Assembly (NCBI GenBank): GCA_964501265.1
Contig: CAZCSK010000001.1
Span: 124,001 to 188,000 of the forward strand
DNA length: 64,000 nt
Origin: CAZCSK01 sp964501265
GTDB taxonomy: Bacteria > Actinomycetota > CADDZG01 > JAHWKV01
Reading direction: 5' to 3'
Shown here: positions 41,861-52,778 of the stretch, one piece after another
Layout of the letters: each line of letters opens with the position of its first letter
Position numbering within the stretch: the first letter of the stretch is position 1
Position numbers and translations under genes: made by a program
The notes under the pieces: model-generated
The model's input: the letters and a program-made list of their open reading frames with translations, nothing else
The model's database searches: none
What the model was told of the DNA's origin: nothing

Positions 41861-43446
41861 ATCCGAAAAACGCCGTAAGCCGGCTTGGGAATGGGAGCGT
41901 TGTACGCCACTGATATCCCCAGCGCGAGGGCCGAGCGGGTGTCCAACGGGTCGATAACTCCGTCGTCCCACAACCGCGCGGTGGAGTGATACGGATGTCC
42001 CTCGCTCTCGTATCGCTCGCGTATGGGGGCCTTAAAGGCCTCCTCTTCCTCTTTCGACTTGAAGTCGCCCTTGACCGTTGCGAGGACGCTGGCGGCCTGC
42101 TCGCCGCCCATCACGGAGATGCGCGCGTTCGGCCACATCCACAAAAAGCGCGGCGAATAGGCGCGGCCTGCCATTCCGTAGTTGCCCGCACCGAACGATC
42201 CTCCGATGATCACGGTGAATTTGGGTACGGCCGCACAGGCAACGGCGGTTACGAGCTTGGCGCCGTCTTTGGCGATACCGCCAGCCTCGTACTCTCTGCC
42301 CACCATGAATCCGCTGATGTTTTGCAAGAAAACCAACGGAACCGCCCGTTTGTCACACAATTGAATGAAATGCGCCCCCTTGAGGGCCGATTCGCTAAAC
42401 AAGATCCCGTTGTTCGCAATGACTCCTACCGGGAATCCCTCGATATGAGCGAAGCCGCACACAAGTGTGTCACCGTAGAGAGCTTTGAATTCATGAAACT
42501 GCGAACCGTCGACGATGCGCGCAATCACCTCACGCACGTCGTAAGGAATGCGCGAATCGCTGGGGACGACCCCGTACAGCTCGGAAGGATCGTATTTGGG
42601 GGCCTCCGGATCTATCAGGCCGTCGGGCAATCGCTTCGTTCGATTGAGCGATCCGACTATGTCGCGTACGATTGCCAGCGCGTGAGTGTCGTCCTGCGCA
42701 TAATGGTCGACCACTCCAGAGGTTCGAGCATGGACGTCGGCCCCACCGAGTTCCTCATCGGTCACTACCTCGCCTGTGGCGGCCTTGACGAGCGGGGGGC
42801 CAGCCAGAAAGATAGTCCCTTGTTCCTTGACGATCACCGACTCATCACTCATGGCCGGCACATAGGCCCCGCCCGCAGTGCAAGATCCCAAAACAGCGGC
42901 AATCTGCGGGATGCCGAGCGCGGACATAGTCGCCTGGTTGTAAAAGATGCGCCCGAAATGATCTCTGTCAGGGAAAACTTCGTCCTGCAGAGGCAGGAAG
43001 GCGCCCCCTGAATCTACGAGATAGATGCAGGGGAGATGATTCGCCAGAGCGATCTCTTGCGCTCGCAGGTGCTTTTTGACAGTCATTGGGAAGTAAGTGC
43101 CTCCCTTTACCGTTGCGTCGTTGCAAACGATTACGCATTCGGCCCCCGATACCCGGCCGACTCCTGTGATGATCCCCGCCCCCGGCGCCTCGCCGTCATA
43201 CATCCCGTTGGCCGCAAGTTGGGACAGTTCGAGAAAAGGAGTCCCTGGGTCGATGAGCCTCTCTACACGCTGTCGAGGCAGCAGTTTGCCACGGGCTACG
43301 TGGCGGTCCCGAGACTTCTGCGACCCGCCTTCGGCGGCCTCTGCGATCTTGGCCTCAAGATCCGTGACAGCCGCTTCCATTGCCGTGCGATTGGCCTGGG
43401 CGGGCTTCGAGTTTGGATCGAAGGCGGTCTTTAGGACTGGGGGCAT
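41857..43446 (-). CDS. methylcrotonyl-CoA carboxylase carboxyltransferase (beta) subunit
   Basis: The 529-residue carboxyltransferase adds CO2 to 3-methylcrotonyl-CoA. RGKLLPRQRVERLIDPGTPFLELS, CTAGGAYVPAMSDE, a DSGGAFLPLQDEVFPDRDHF segment and GGSFGAGNYGMAGRAYSPRF are typical of MccB/LiuB and distinguish it from the PccB type at 18-20 kb. It is the first gene of a four-gene operon (beta, alpha, HMG-CoA lyase, methylglutaconyl hydratase). The upstream region holds a TAATTAA-rich stretch and then a palindromic repeat, with no confident promoter. Confidence 0.93.
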   Translation of the reverse strand: MPPVLKTAFDPNSKPAQANRTAMEAAVTDLEAKIAEAAEGGSQKSRDRHVARGKLLPRQRVERLIDPGTPFLELSQLAANGMYDGEAPGAGIITGVGRVSGAECVIVCNDATVKGGTYFPMTVKKHLRAQEIALANHLPCIYLVDSGGAFLPLQDEVFPDRDHFGRIFYNQATMSALGIPQIAAVLGSCTAGGAYVPAMSDESVIVKEQGTIFLAGPPLVKAATGEVVTDEELGGADVHARTSGVVDHYAQDDTHALAIVRDIVGSLNRTKRLPDGLIDPEAPKYDPSELYGVVPSDSRIPYDVREVIARIVDGSQFHEFKALYGDTLVCGFAHIEGFPVGVIANNGILFSESALKGAHFIQLCDKRAVPLVFLQNISGFMVGREYEAGGIAKDGAKLVTAVACAAVPKFTVIIGGSFGAGNYGMAGRAYSPRFLWMWPNARISVMGGEQAASVLATVKGDFKSKEEEEAFKAPIRERYESEGHPYHSTARLWDDGVIDPLDTRSALALGISVAYNAPIPKPAYGVFRM

Positions 43447-43476
43447 CTGTTAATTATTGCTTACGGGCGCGGCTGC

Positions 43477-43606
43477 GGTCGGAGGTCCCCCTGCGGGCCA
43501 CCGCAGTCGTCGGCCGGTGGTCGCCCCTACGGGCCACCGCGTGGCGTTTATTCGCGGACTCGAGTTCCGTGGTCTCATGTGGCCCTCCGGGGCCGACCTC
43601 CGACCT
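43477..43606. repeat. intergenic palindromic repeat family 2, copy A
   Basis: The 130-bp GC-rich block starts GGTCGGAGG and ends CCGACCTCCGACC. It contains CGGGCCACCG twice on the left and the opposite arm TCATGTGGCCCTCCGGGG on the right, around GCGGACTCGAGTTCCG. The same blocks, with one left arm instead of two, occur at 59007-59099. No open reading frame is convincing. It fills much of the 43447-43814 intergenic stretch; the remainder holds the promoter listed next and nothing else recognised. Confidence 0.75.
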
Positions 43607-43729
43607 CCTCTAGCTCTAGGACCTCAGTCAGAGAGGCCCCCGACCTCCCCTTGTTCACTCTCAGCAACACCCCTTCACATTGAGTGCTGTTTCCTGTATG
43701 CTTGCGGGATTATTGGAGGGGCTCCCAGG

Positions 43730-43758
43730 TTGACGCCGCATTGGGAGACTGATTAAAT
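43730..43758 (+). promoter_or_regulatory. promoter for the LPATG surface protein
   Basis: TTGACG (43730-43735) and TTAAAT (43753-43758) are separated by 17 nt. The gene start follows about 56 nt downstream with its own Shine-Dalgarno sequence. Confidence 0.45.
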
Positions 43759-43814
43759 CTTCTGACGGACTAGTGAAGGTCACGTGCGCCGAACGTACTA
43801 GAGGGGAAATTTCT

Positions 43815-46800
43815 TTGAGCCGTAAAAGTAGGGCCTTGTTCGGCCTGTTGCTTGTTTTGACCATTCTTCCGTCCATGGGGGGCCTCACCTTTGGGAGTCA
43901 CACTCCGGGGAATATCGCCGGAATCCTTGGTGGATTCGAGATTGACGGAGACTACGATTTCGACGGATCCGCTATCGGCTCTGGAACAACTGCAACCGTC
44001 GCCACGCGCGACTGGGCCAACGTTGGCACGGTGACGATGTCGCCCGACACCTTCGGACAGGCAGAGGACAGTTCATTCAAGGAGGGTTCGAAGGAACGCG
44101 AACCCGACAACTGGGTGATCGAAGCTCACAATGTTCCTGGCAAGGACGATCTTACGCGCGCCTACGTAGCAGCGGATATCACTGTGGTCGGACAGTTCCT
44201 TTTCCTTTCCTTCGAAAGGATGAATGTCGAGGGACAGGGCGATGTTCATGTCAACTTCGAACTTAACAAGAGTCCCGACAGCATCGTTAACAAAGAAGGC
44301 ACGACGATTCCACAGCGTAGCGATGGAGACCTTCTGGTGGTCTACGACTACGCCGGCGGATCGAATGCCGTGAACATTGAGCTCCGGTCATGGGATGGGA
44401 TCGCCGACGATCCGGGCACCGCTCAAAATGAGGAAGCCCTGTTTGGCTCATGGAACCTTCTCTCCAATGTCGACGCCGTAGGCGACGTTAACTTCGATGG
44501 AGCGCTCACTCGGCCCGCGGGTACACCGTTTGGGGGAGGCATAGTCGATACACTTCGTTTCGGCGAAGCCGCATTGGACCTGTCGGGAATTCCCGGTTTC
44601 CTTTCCTGCCCCGGGTTCAGCCAGTTTTACGCCAAGAGCCGTGCTTCGGGTGAGTCCTTCGACTCAGCCCTCAAAGACGTCACCACTCCAACGCCGGTCG
44701 ATTTTTCGACGTGCGGGTCGATCAAAGTTCTGAAGAAGGACGATTCAAACAACCCGCTGAACGGCGCGGTCTTCGAGCTTTACAACGACGTTAATAACGA
44801 CAACGCCCTCGACGCAGGCGACACTCTCGAGCAAACCTGCACAACCGGTGAGGAAGCAACAGCGGGCCAGTGCACGTTCGAAGATATTGCTCCGGGCGAG
44901 TACGTGGTCCAAGAGGTCTCGGCGCCGCTTGGGTATGTTCTGGATCCAACGGTCTCGGCAGTCACCGTGCGGATTCGCGAGGCCGTCACGGTTGCTCACA
45001 CCTACGTCGACCCGAAAATTCGCTATCGCCTGACCTTGACCCCGCCCGATGACGTCAACCTTGTGAACAACAACCACATATTCACAAGTCACCTCGAAAA
45101 GTCGCTCGATAGCGGCGCCACCTGGGTCGACGCCGGCAGCGAAACGGTCGGCCTGGCACTCGCAGGGCAAGGCTCGATCACCACGATCGCACCTGCTGGA
45201 CCCTCCACGGGGACTTGTACAACTACTCTGGCGGGAACCTGCTCGATCACGATCCGCTCGTCAAACCCCGGTGATTCCACGCTCACCGCAACCTTCAACA
45301 AGCAGACTGCGACCGCTCCTGTCGCCTTGTCGCAGACGGCGGCCAAGCACTGGGTCAACTACCGAATTTCGATCGGCCCCGAGGCGACTAACCTCGTGGG
45401 GACCACCCACACCTTCACCGCCTTGCTGGAGCGCACTACCGACGGCGCTGTATGGGCGCCCGTTGTGGGCGCGGCGGTGGCTGGGACGATAGTGACGGGT
45501 CCGGGCAGCATCACAGGCGGAACTTGCGTTTCCGGCACGACCTCCGCCGCTGGGTCGTGCACGATTACGGTCACATCGCAAACCCCAGGTGACACCACGG
45601 TTAGGGCCGCCTACAGCGCCGTCGTGGGCGACACGAGCGGGACTTTCTCGGCCACCGCGGTCAAGCATTGGGTCAACTACCAGATCACCGTTGCGCCAGA
45701 TGGGGTGAACCTGGTCGGCCAGGCTCATACCTTCACGGTGACGCTCCGGCGCTCGGCTGGAAACGGGTTCCAGGCTGTCCAGGGGGCCCACATTGACCTC
45801 GGCTGGGTCGGGGTAGCCGGCTCCTCCATAACCGGCGGGACCTGCGTTTTAGGCACAACGGCGGCCAACGGCACCTGCACGGTGATCGTCAACTCGTCGG
45901 CTGCAGGCGGCGGAACCCTGACCGCGACTTACAACACCGTCCTTGATTCCGGCCCGGCGTCATTTTCCGACTCCGGGACCAAAAGCTGGGTCGGCTACCT
46001 GATTTCGGTCACTCCCGACCAAGACACCAACCTTTTGCCGGTTGAACCCACGCACACTTTCAACGTCCGCCTAAGCTCCACAGACGCCTCTTTGGGCCCT
46101 GTTGGCGGCAAATTGATCGACCTGACCCTAACAAGCACGGTGGCCACGATCACGAGCGTTGGTTCGGGAGGATCTATCGATCCAGGGGGGCTCGGCGGAA
46201 CATGCCTAACGAACTCCTCGGGCGAGTGCACCGTAGTCATCACGACCACGGGGCCTGGCACCGCCACCCTGACGGCCTCTTACCTGGCCTCGGTCGCTGG
46301 CGCGACCCTAACGATTGGGCCAGACAGCGGAGACAAAACGTGGATCACCTACCGGATCACGGTTACGCCTGAGCAGGCGACGAACCTGGTTGGGCAGCCG
46401 CACACCTTCACGGTAAAGATCGAATCTACCGACGATGGCAGTGTCTGGGACCCTGTGGTGGGGGCCACGCCCACGCTAGGCCTGACCGGTGTGGGAAGCA
46501 TCACGGGAGGCACTTGCGTCGGCAGTGTCACCAATGGATCAGGGGAGTGCACAGCTATTGTCAGCTCTGCCGGTACAGGGGTTGCGACCTTGACCGCCCA
46601 ATATTTGGCAACTGTAGGCACGGCATCACACACGTTCTCCGACTCTGGGACCAAGACCTGGATCAATTACCAGATTTTGGTAACACCTCTGGAGGCTGCC
46701 AACCTCGTGAGTACCGACCACGTGTTCACTGTGACGACCTTCAAGGACTCCGGGGACGGCAACGGCTTCCAGCCGCTCGCCGGCGTAAACCCAACCTTGA

Positions 46801-48260
46801 CACTCGGAGGCGTTGGGCAGATCGGGAGCACCACGTGCGACGACCCGGGGGGCACCTCGGCAGCAGGTCAGTGCACAGTCACAGTAACCTCGGCGGCTGC
46901 GGGCCTCACCACGCTCACGGCCTCCTTCTTGGGCACGGCAGACGGCGCCTCGGCCACCTTCATCTCGGGTCCAGCCACGAAGCAATGGGTCGACTACAGG
47001 TTGACAGTTACGCCTGAGACGGCAGTAAACGCGGTCGGAACCACCCATACCTTCACGGTAACCCTCCAAACCGACACCGGCAGCGGGTTTGGGCCAGCAG
47101 GCAGCCAGACAGTTGAGCTTGCCCTTAGCGGGCTCGGCACGATCACTCAAATCCCGGGAGGCGCAATTGCGCCCGATTCCCGGTCTGGAAGCTGCACGAC
47201 CAGCTCAAGCGGCCAATGCACTGTCACCATCACCTCGGCGACGGCTGGCGAGTCTAGGCTAACTGCCACATTCGGCGCGATCGTCGGTTCAACCTCGCGC
47301 ACCTTCTCCGACTTCGGCGACAAGCTGTGGGTATCCATCTCGGTGAGTGTGGCTAAGACCAACGATGCCAACCGCGACGGGACCTTCACCGACTCTGAGG
47401 TCGCCCCTGTAGCAGGGTCGGCGGTCGACTTTTTGGCAATAATTACCAATACGAGCGACCAGACAATTGTGCTCGCAGCCATCACTGATTTCTGGCCCGG
47501 CCAGCTAGAATTTGCGATCTGCCAAACCTTGGTAGGCACGCAACTGACGCCAGGGCAATTCGTCTCTTGCGCCTTTACGGTCCCCGGCTACGCCCCCTCA
47601 GCGGGTAGCAGCCTCACAAACACGGTGGTCGTGCTGGCGTATCGCCTCGGCGACTCCGGCCAGACGACCCGGGCTCAAGACACCTCAAGGGTGGCGTCGC
47701 CTTTGCCAGCGGCACTGACCCTTCTAGTTGAAAAGACCAATGACGCCAACGCCGATGGGACCTTCTCGGACACCGAGACCGCTCCAACAGAGGGAGCCAC
47801 AGTGACCTTCAGGGCGGTTATCACAAACAACAGCGCCGTGACCCTCGTGATCGACTCTATCGTCGACTCGTGGCCCGGTCAGGTGCCCTTTGGCGTCTGC
47901 TCCGAGCTGATCGGGGCCGAGCTTGCGCCTGGAGTTTCGGTCACCTGCACCTTCACCGTCCTTAACTACTCGCCTCTCGCCTCCGTGGGAGCCGGGCTGA
48001 CCGATACAGTGGCCGTTCTGGGCCACGAGAAGGTCAACCCCTCTAACCAGGTGTCTGGTTCGGACACTTCGGTCGTAAAGTCAACTCGGGTGCTGGGTGA
48101 AAAGGTTGTCAAGCCACAGGTTCTGCCGGCGACAGGGAGCAATTCGTCAAGTCCCGCTCTCCTTGCCGTCGTCCTGATAGCGCTGGGATCGGCCCTTAAT
48201 TTGGCTTCTAGACGCCGCCGCCGTCACTGCTTCTCAGATGGACCACGTCTCCGGCTCTGA
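43815..48260 (+). CDS. LPATG-anchored surface protein with SpaA-like and repeated Ig-like domains
   Basis: From TTG 43815 (GAGGGGAAA upstream) this is a 1481-residue protein; a GTG at 43773 would add 14 residues. Order: signal peptide (about 1-30), an N-terminal domain (to about 300), one prealbumin-like SpaA domain (about 300-400, GSIKVLKKDDSNNPLNGAVF), seven Ig-like repeats of about 110 residues each beginning (V/I)xYRI(T/S)VTPE..NLVG..HTF, two DUF11-like repeats (VEKTNDANADGTFSDTE), then LPATG at 1437-1441, a hydrophobic helix and RRRRRH. It should be sortase-linked to the wall. No sortase lies in the window. Its last 53 bases overlap the convergent biotin ligase gene. Confidence 0.88.
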   Translation: MSRKSRALFGLLLVLTILPSMGGLTFGSHTPGNIAGILGGFEIDGDYDFDGSAIGSGTTATVATRDWANVGTVTMSPDTFGQAEDSSFKEGSKEREPDNWVIEAHNVPGKDDLTRAYVAADITVVGQFLFLSFERMNVEGQGDVHVNFELNKSPDSIVNKEGTTIPQRSDGDLLVVYDYAGGSNAVNIELRSWDGIADDPGTAQNEEALFGSWNLLSNVDAVGDVNFDGALTRPAGTPFGGGIVDTLRFGEAALDLSGIPGFLSCPGFSQFYAKSRASGESFDSALKDVTTPTPVDFSTCGSIKVLKKDDSNNPLNGAVFELYNDVNNDNALDAGDTLEQTCTTGEEATAGQCTFEDIAPGEYVVQEVSAPLGYVLDPTVSAVTVRIREAVTVAHTYVDPKIRYRLTLTPPDDVNLVNNNHIFTSHLEKSLDSGATWVDAGSETVGLALAGQGSITTIAPAGPSTGTCTTTLAGTCSITIRSSNPGDSTLTATFNKQTATAPVALSQTAAKHWVNYRISIGPEATNLVGTTHTFTALLERTTDGAVWAPVVGAAVAGTIVTGPGSITGGTCVSGTTSAAGSCTITVTSQTPGDTTVRAAYSAVVGDTSGTFSATAVKHWVNYQITVAPDGVNLVGQAHTFTVTLRRSAGNGFQAVQGAHIDLGWVGVAGSSITGGTCVLGTTAANGTCTVIVNSSAAGGGTLTATYNTVLDSGPASFSDSGTKSWVGYLISVTPDQDTNLLPVEPTHTFNVRLSSTDASLGPVGGKLIDLTLTSTVATITSVGSGGSIDPGGLGGTCLTNSSGECTVVITTTGPGTATLTASYLASVAGATLTIGPDSGDKTWITYRITVTPEQATNLVGQPHTFTVKIESTDDGSVWDPVVGATPTLGLTGVGSITGGTCVGSVTNGSGECTAIVSSAGTGVATLTAQYLATVGTASHTFSDSGTKTWINYQILVTPLEAANLVSTDHVFTVTTFKDSGDGNGFQPLAGVNPTLTLGGVGQIGSTTCDDPGGTSAAGQCTVTVTSAAAGLTTLTASFLGTADGASATFISGPATKQWVDYRLTVTPETAVNAVGTTHTFTVTLQTDTGSGFGPAGSQTVELALSGLGTITQIPGGAIAPDSRSGSCTTSSSGQCTVTITSATAGESRLTATFGAIVGSTSRTFSDFGDKLWVSISVSVAKTNDANRDGTFTDSEVAPVAGSAVDFLAIITNTSDQTIVLAAITDFWPGQLEFAICQTLVGTQLTPGQFVSCAFTVPGYAPSAGSSLTNTVVVLAYRLGDSGQTTRAQDTSRVASPLPAALTLLVEKTNDANADGTFSDTETAPTEGATVTFRAVITNNSAVTLVIDSIVDSWPGQVPFGVCSELIGAELAPGVSVTCTFTVLNYSPLASVGAGLTDTVAVLGHEKVNPSNQVSGSDTSVVKSTRVLGEKVVKPQVLPATGSNSSSPALLAVVLIALGSALNLASRRRRRHCFSDGPRLRL

Positions 48261-49219
48261 TAACTTCGCCCCCAGCAAGAATCAGGCCGCCAGTTGGATC
48301 GATTCCGATTGCTTCGTCCTCAATAAAATGATCGGTCAGTTCCACGCGCACACGCATACCAAGTGTTTCGCAAAGGGGCTCGTACTCATGCAAGATGCCT
48401 TCAGGAAATGATGCATATAGTCGGCCGAACTCCGCCAGGAACCCCCTCAACAGCTCGAGCCGATCGGCCCGCTCTCCGGTCTCAAGCAGAAGGCTGGTCG
48501 CGGCCCCGGCCAGTTCGGCGGGAAAAGCGGCCACACTGACATTCAAACCCACCCCGATGACAGCGAAAGCCCCGGCCCCCGGTTGATTCGGGGGGTTCGC
48601 AGCCTCTGGCGCGGGTTGCTCGTACTCCCGGGCAGCTGCTACCCCCCCGGCCCCCGGTTGATTCGGGGGGTTCGCAGCCTCTGGCGCGGGTTGCTCGTAN
48701 NNNNNNNNNNNNNNNNNNNNNNNNNNNNNNNNNNNNNNNNNNNNNNNNNNNNNNNNNNNNNNNNNNNNNNNNNNNNNNNNNNNNNNNNNNNNNNNNNNNC
48801 TCCCGGGCAGCTGCTACCCCCCCGGCCCCCGTCGAAAGGATCCCTGCAACTTTCCGGCCGTTGATCATCACGTCGTTCGGCCATTTGACCCTTGCTGGCA
48901 CAAGCCTTGATACCGACCGACACATCGCCGCAGCCGCAGCCAGATTCAACAGCGCAAACTGATCGGCCCGCGATCCGTCCGCAGGGCGCAGGATCGTTGA
49001 GAACAACAAGCATTCACCGGGCGGGGCATACCAGGAGCGGTCCAGCCGGCCCCGCCCCGCTGTCTGATGGTTCGTAACTACGATCGCGCCGTCGGGCGCG
49101 CCCTGTGCCCCCCACTCACTCGCGACCGCGTTGGTCGAGGTGGTCTCTTCCAAAAATCTGAGTTCGGGTACCAGATCCGCAAGGTCCGTTTCCAATTCCG
49201 ACTGGCTGAAGGAAGACAT
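48208..49219 (-). CDS. birA: biotin-[acetyl-CoA-carboxylase] ligase, with tandem repeat insertion and assembly gap
   Basis: Biotin ligase without an N-terminal DNA-binding domain; it attaches biotin to the carboxylase carrier domains encoded nearby. TTSTNAVASEW, QTAGRGRLDRSWYAPPGECL, RVKWPNDVMI and RKVAGIL are the catalytic motifs; after the insertion come FAVIGVGLNV and the C-terminal domain. Between RKVAGILST and FAVIGVGLNV, where relatives have a short hairpin, lie at least two in-frame copies of a 25-residue unit (GAGGVAAAREYEQPAPEAAN..). The 100-N gap shifts the frame, but a true gap of 0, 75, 150... nt keeps it. Without insert the protein would be about 253 residues, normal for this class. 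Confidence 0.85.
48575..48835. repeat. tandem array of the 75-bp GC-rich element inside biotin ligase (copies 2 onward)
   Basis: TTGATTCGGGGGGTTCGC starts at 48583 and again at 48658, a period of exactly 75 bp (25 codons). The second copy runs into the N gap, and the right end of a copy (CTCCCGGGCAGCTGCTACC) follows at 48800. At least two complete copies are implied. Each is open on the minus strand in the biotin ligase frame. Confidence 0.85.
48700..48799. other. assembly gap (100 N, nominal length)
   Basis: Exactly 100 N. The sequence before and after the gap is contiguous relative to the 75-bp unit, so the real missing length should be a multiple of 75, including zero. Confidence 0.95.
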
Positions 49220-49225
49220 TCGGGT

Positions 49226-49231
49226 ACATTA
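49226..49231 (-). promoter_or_regulatory. -10 element (TAATGT) of a leaderless promoter for biotin ligase
   Basis: On the minus strand TAATGT is followed by ACCCGA and ATG 49219, a 6-nt spacing without a Shine-Dalgarno sequence. Confidence 0.5.
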
Positions 49232-49258
49232 CCCCGCGAGTCTTTCGTCATCGCGGGG
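49232..49258. promoter_or_regulatory. 8-bp perfect hairpin/inverted repeat between biotin ligase and the DUF885 gene
   Basis: CCCCGCGA (49232-49239) and TCGCGGGG (49251-49258) flank an 11-nt loop. A second imperfect inverted repeat (GCGCGACCCCC / GGGGGTCACGC) follows to about 49318. They lie between divergent promoters, so operator function is as likely as RNA structure. Confidence 0.35.
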
Positions 49259-49353
49259 CAAGCGCTCGGGTGCGCGACCCCCGTCCTCCGGGCCAATCCT
49301 GCGATAGGGGGTCACGCCACCCCGTTTTAGGAGGCACGGTGGTTTTCCGCCTA

Positions 49354-49359
49354 TAGACT
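49354..49359 (+). promoter_or_regulatory. -10 element (TAGACT) of a near-leaderless promoter for the DUF885 gene
   Basis: TAGACT lies 8 nt before ATG 49368; no Shine-Dalgarno sequence is close to the ATG. Confidence 0.4.
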
Positions 49360-49367
49360 TCCAACCA

Positions 49368-50983
49368 ATGGCGAATATCGATTCCCTCATTGACGATTTC
49401 CTCGACGAAACGTTCGCCGAGAGCCCTGTGGCCGCCACTTCTCTGGGAATCGATGGCTACGACCATCTGCTCGGAGACTACTCAATCGAGGGTTATGCCC
49501 GCCATGAGGCGCAGGTGGATACATGGCTGGCCACCTTCGAATCCGTCGGCGACGAGGGGCTCACTTTGGACCAGCAAATCGACCGCGACCTGGCCCTATC
49601 GTCGCTTCGCGGCGCGAAGATCATGCGGGACTGGGCGAGCTACAAACGTGACCCCGGCACATACTTGGGTCCCGGTACGAGCGGCGTCTTCTCTCTGTTC
49701 CAGCACCGGCTTCATCCAGATCATGAACTGGCCGCGGCAGCGGCCTCGCGGATGAAATCGATTCCAGATGTTCTTGCCCACGGCAAACGCAACCTCGATC
49801 TTGTCCTCGCAAGTCCCCTGGTGGCCGGGCGCGCTCTGGGCCAATGCAAGGCGAGCATCCATTACTTTCGCCATATGGTGCCCGCCGAATTGCCAGAGGG
49901 CAAGGATCGTGACCTGCTTGCGGACGCGGGCGAGATAGCCGCAAAAGCCCACGAGGACTTTGCCGCGTTTCTAGGCAAGTTCGTTTCTGACGCAAAGGGA
50001 ACGTGGGCAATCGGCGAAGAGCGTTACAGCGCGCTTCTTCAAGACAAAGAAAAACTCGGTTATGGCGCCGACGAAATGCTCGAGCGCGGCAAAGCTGCCT
50101 ACGACGACCTCGACAAAGAGATGTCGCGCTTCGCGAAAAAATGGAAGGGAACCTCCGACTGGCTTGGGCTTGCTGCGGACCTCAACACCGACCATCCCGC
50201 TTCCGAAGAAGAGATGCGCAAGGAGTATGAAGATTGGACCGAGCGAGCGAGACAGTTCCTCAAGGACAAAGACCTTGTGACCTTCCCCGAAGGCGAGGAG
50301 TGCCGCGTGGTTCCATCTCCTCATTTTCAGCGGCCGGTGTTGGCGGTTGCGTCTTACAGCTCTCCTCCCGCCTTCAAGTCCGGGCGCATCGGCCACTTCT
50401 TCGTGCCGTATGCACCGGAAGGAACCTCGCCCGAAGACATACAAAAAAGGCTCGCTTCGAGCAACAGAAACTCGATCCCGACCACGTCCGTGCACGAGGC
50501 CTATCCGGGACATCACTGGCACTTGGTCAAGATGCAGGACAACCCACGCAAGCTACGAAAAGTGCTGCGAACTTCCTACTTCACCGAAGGGTGGGCGCTC
50601 TATACCGAACGGATGATGCGCGAGGAAGGCTTCTATGACAATCCGGCCCACGAACTCGGCTATATGGTGGCTCGAATCTTTAGGGCGGCGCGCATCGTTG
50701 TGGACACAAGCCTTCACATCGGCAAGATGACGTTCGATGAGGCATTGAAGTTCATGATGGAGCGGACAGGAATGGGTGAGCCGACGGGCAGAGCCGAGGT
50801 TGGCCGGTACTGCTCATGGCCGACCCAGGCCCCCTCTTATCTAACGGGATCTCTGGAGATAGAACGTATGCGCAGAAGTTATTTCGACGAACGCAGAGGC
50901 ACTTTGAAGGAGTTCCACGATTCCATCGCCACCTCCGGCGGACTTCCTATTGGCCTTGCCGAAAAAGCCCTGATGCAGTCAAG

Positions 50984-50987
<4 letters not shown>
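49368..50987 (+). CDS. DUF885 family protein (putative metallopeptidase)
   Basis: The 539-residue DUF885 protein starts with the typical IDDFLDETFAESPVAATSLGIDGYD. The HExxH-like motif VHEAYPGHHWHL (about residues 375-386) and, about 30 residues later, FTEGWALYTERMM supply the His and Glu residues expected to bind zinc. The family is assigned to zinc peptidases from fold and motif; substrates are poorly known. No signal peptide is seen, so it acts in the cytoplasm. Its TGA overlaps the TTG start of the following carboxylase gene (TTGA). Confidence 0.85.
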
Positions 50988-52723
<1,736 letters not shown>

Positions 52724-52778
52724 TCAAATCATCACAGAAACTGTGAAGCATCCGTTTCCGCGCTGCTTACCGGATTGC

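Noticed and set aside
41986..43011. 341-codon plus-strand open frame opposite the methylcrotonyl-CoA carboxyltransferase
   Set aside because: Antisense shadow. The minus-strand gene has every expected motif across the same bases.
48575..48835. CRISPR-like array from the regular 75-bp spacing
   Set aside because: There are no unique spacers; the whole 75-bp unit repeats and is open in the biotin ligase frame.
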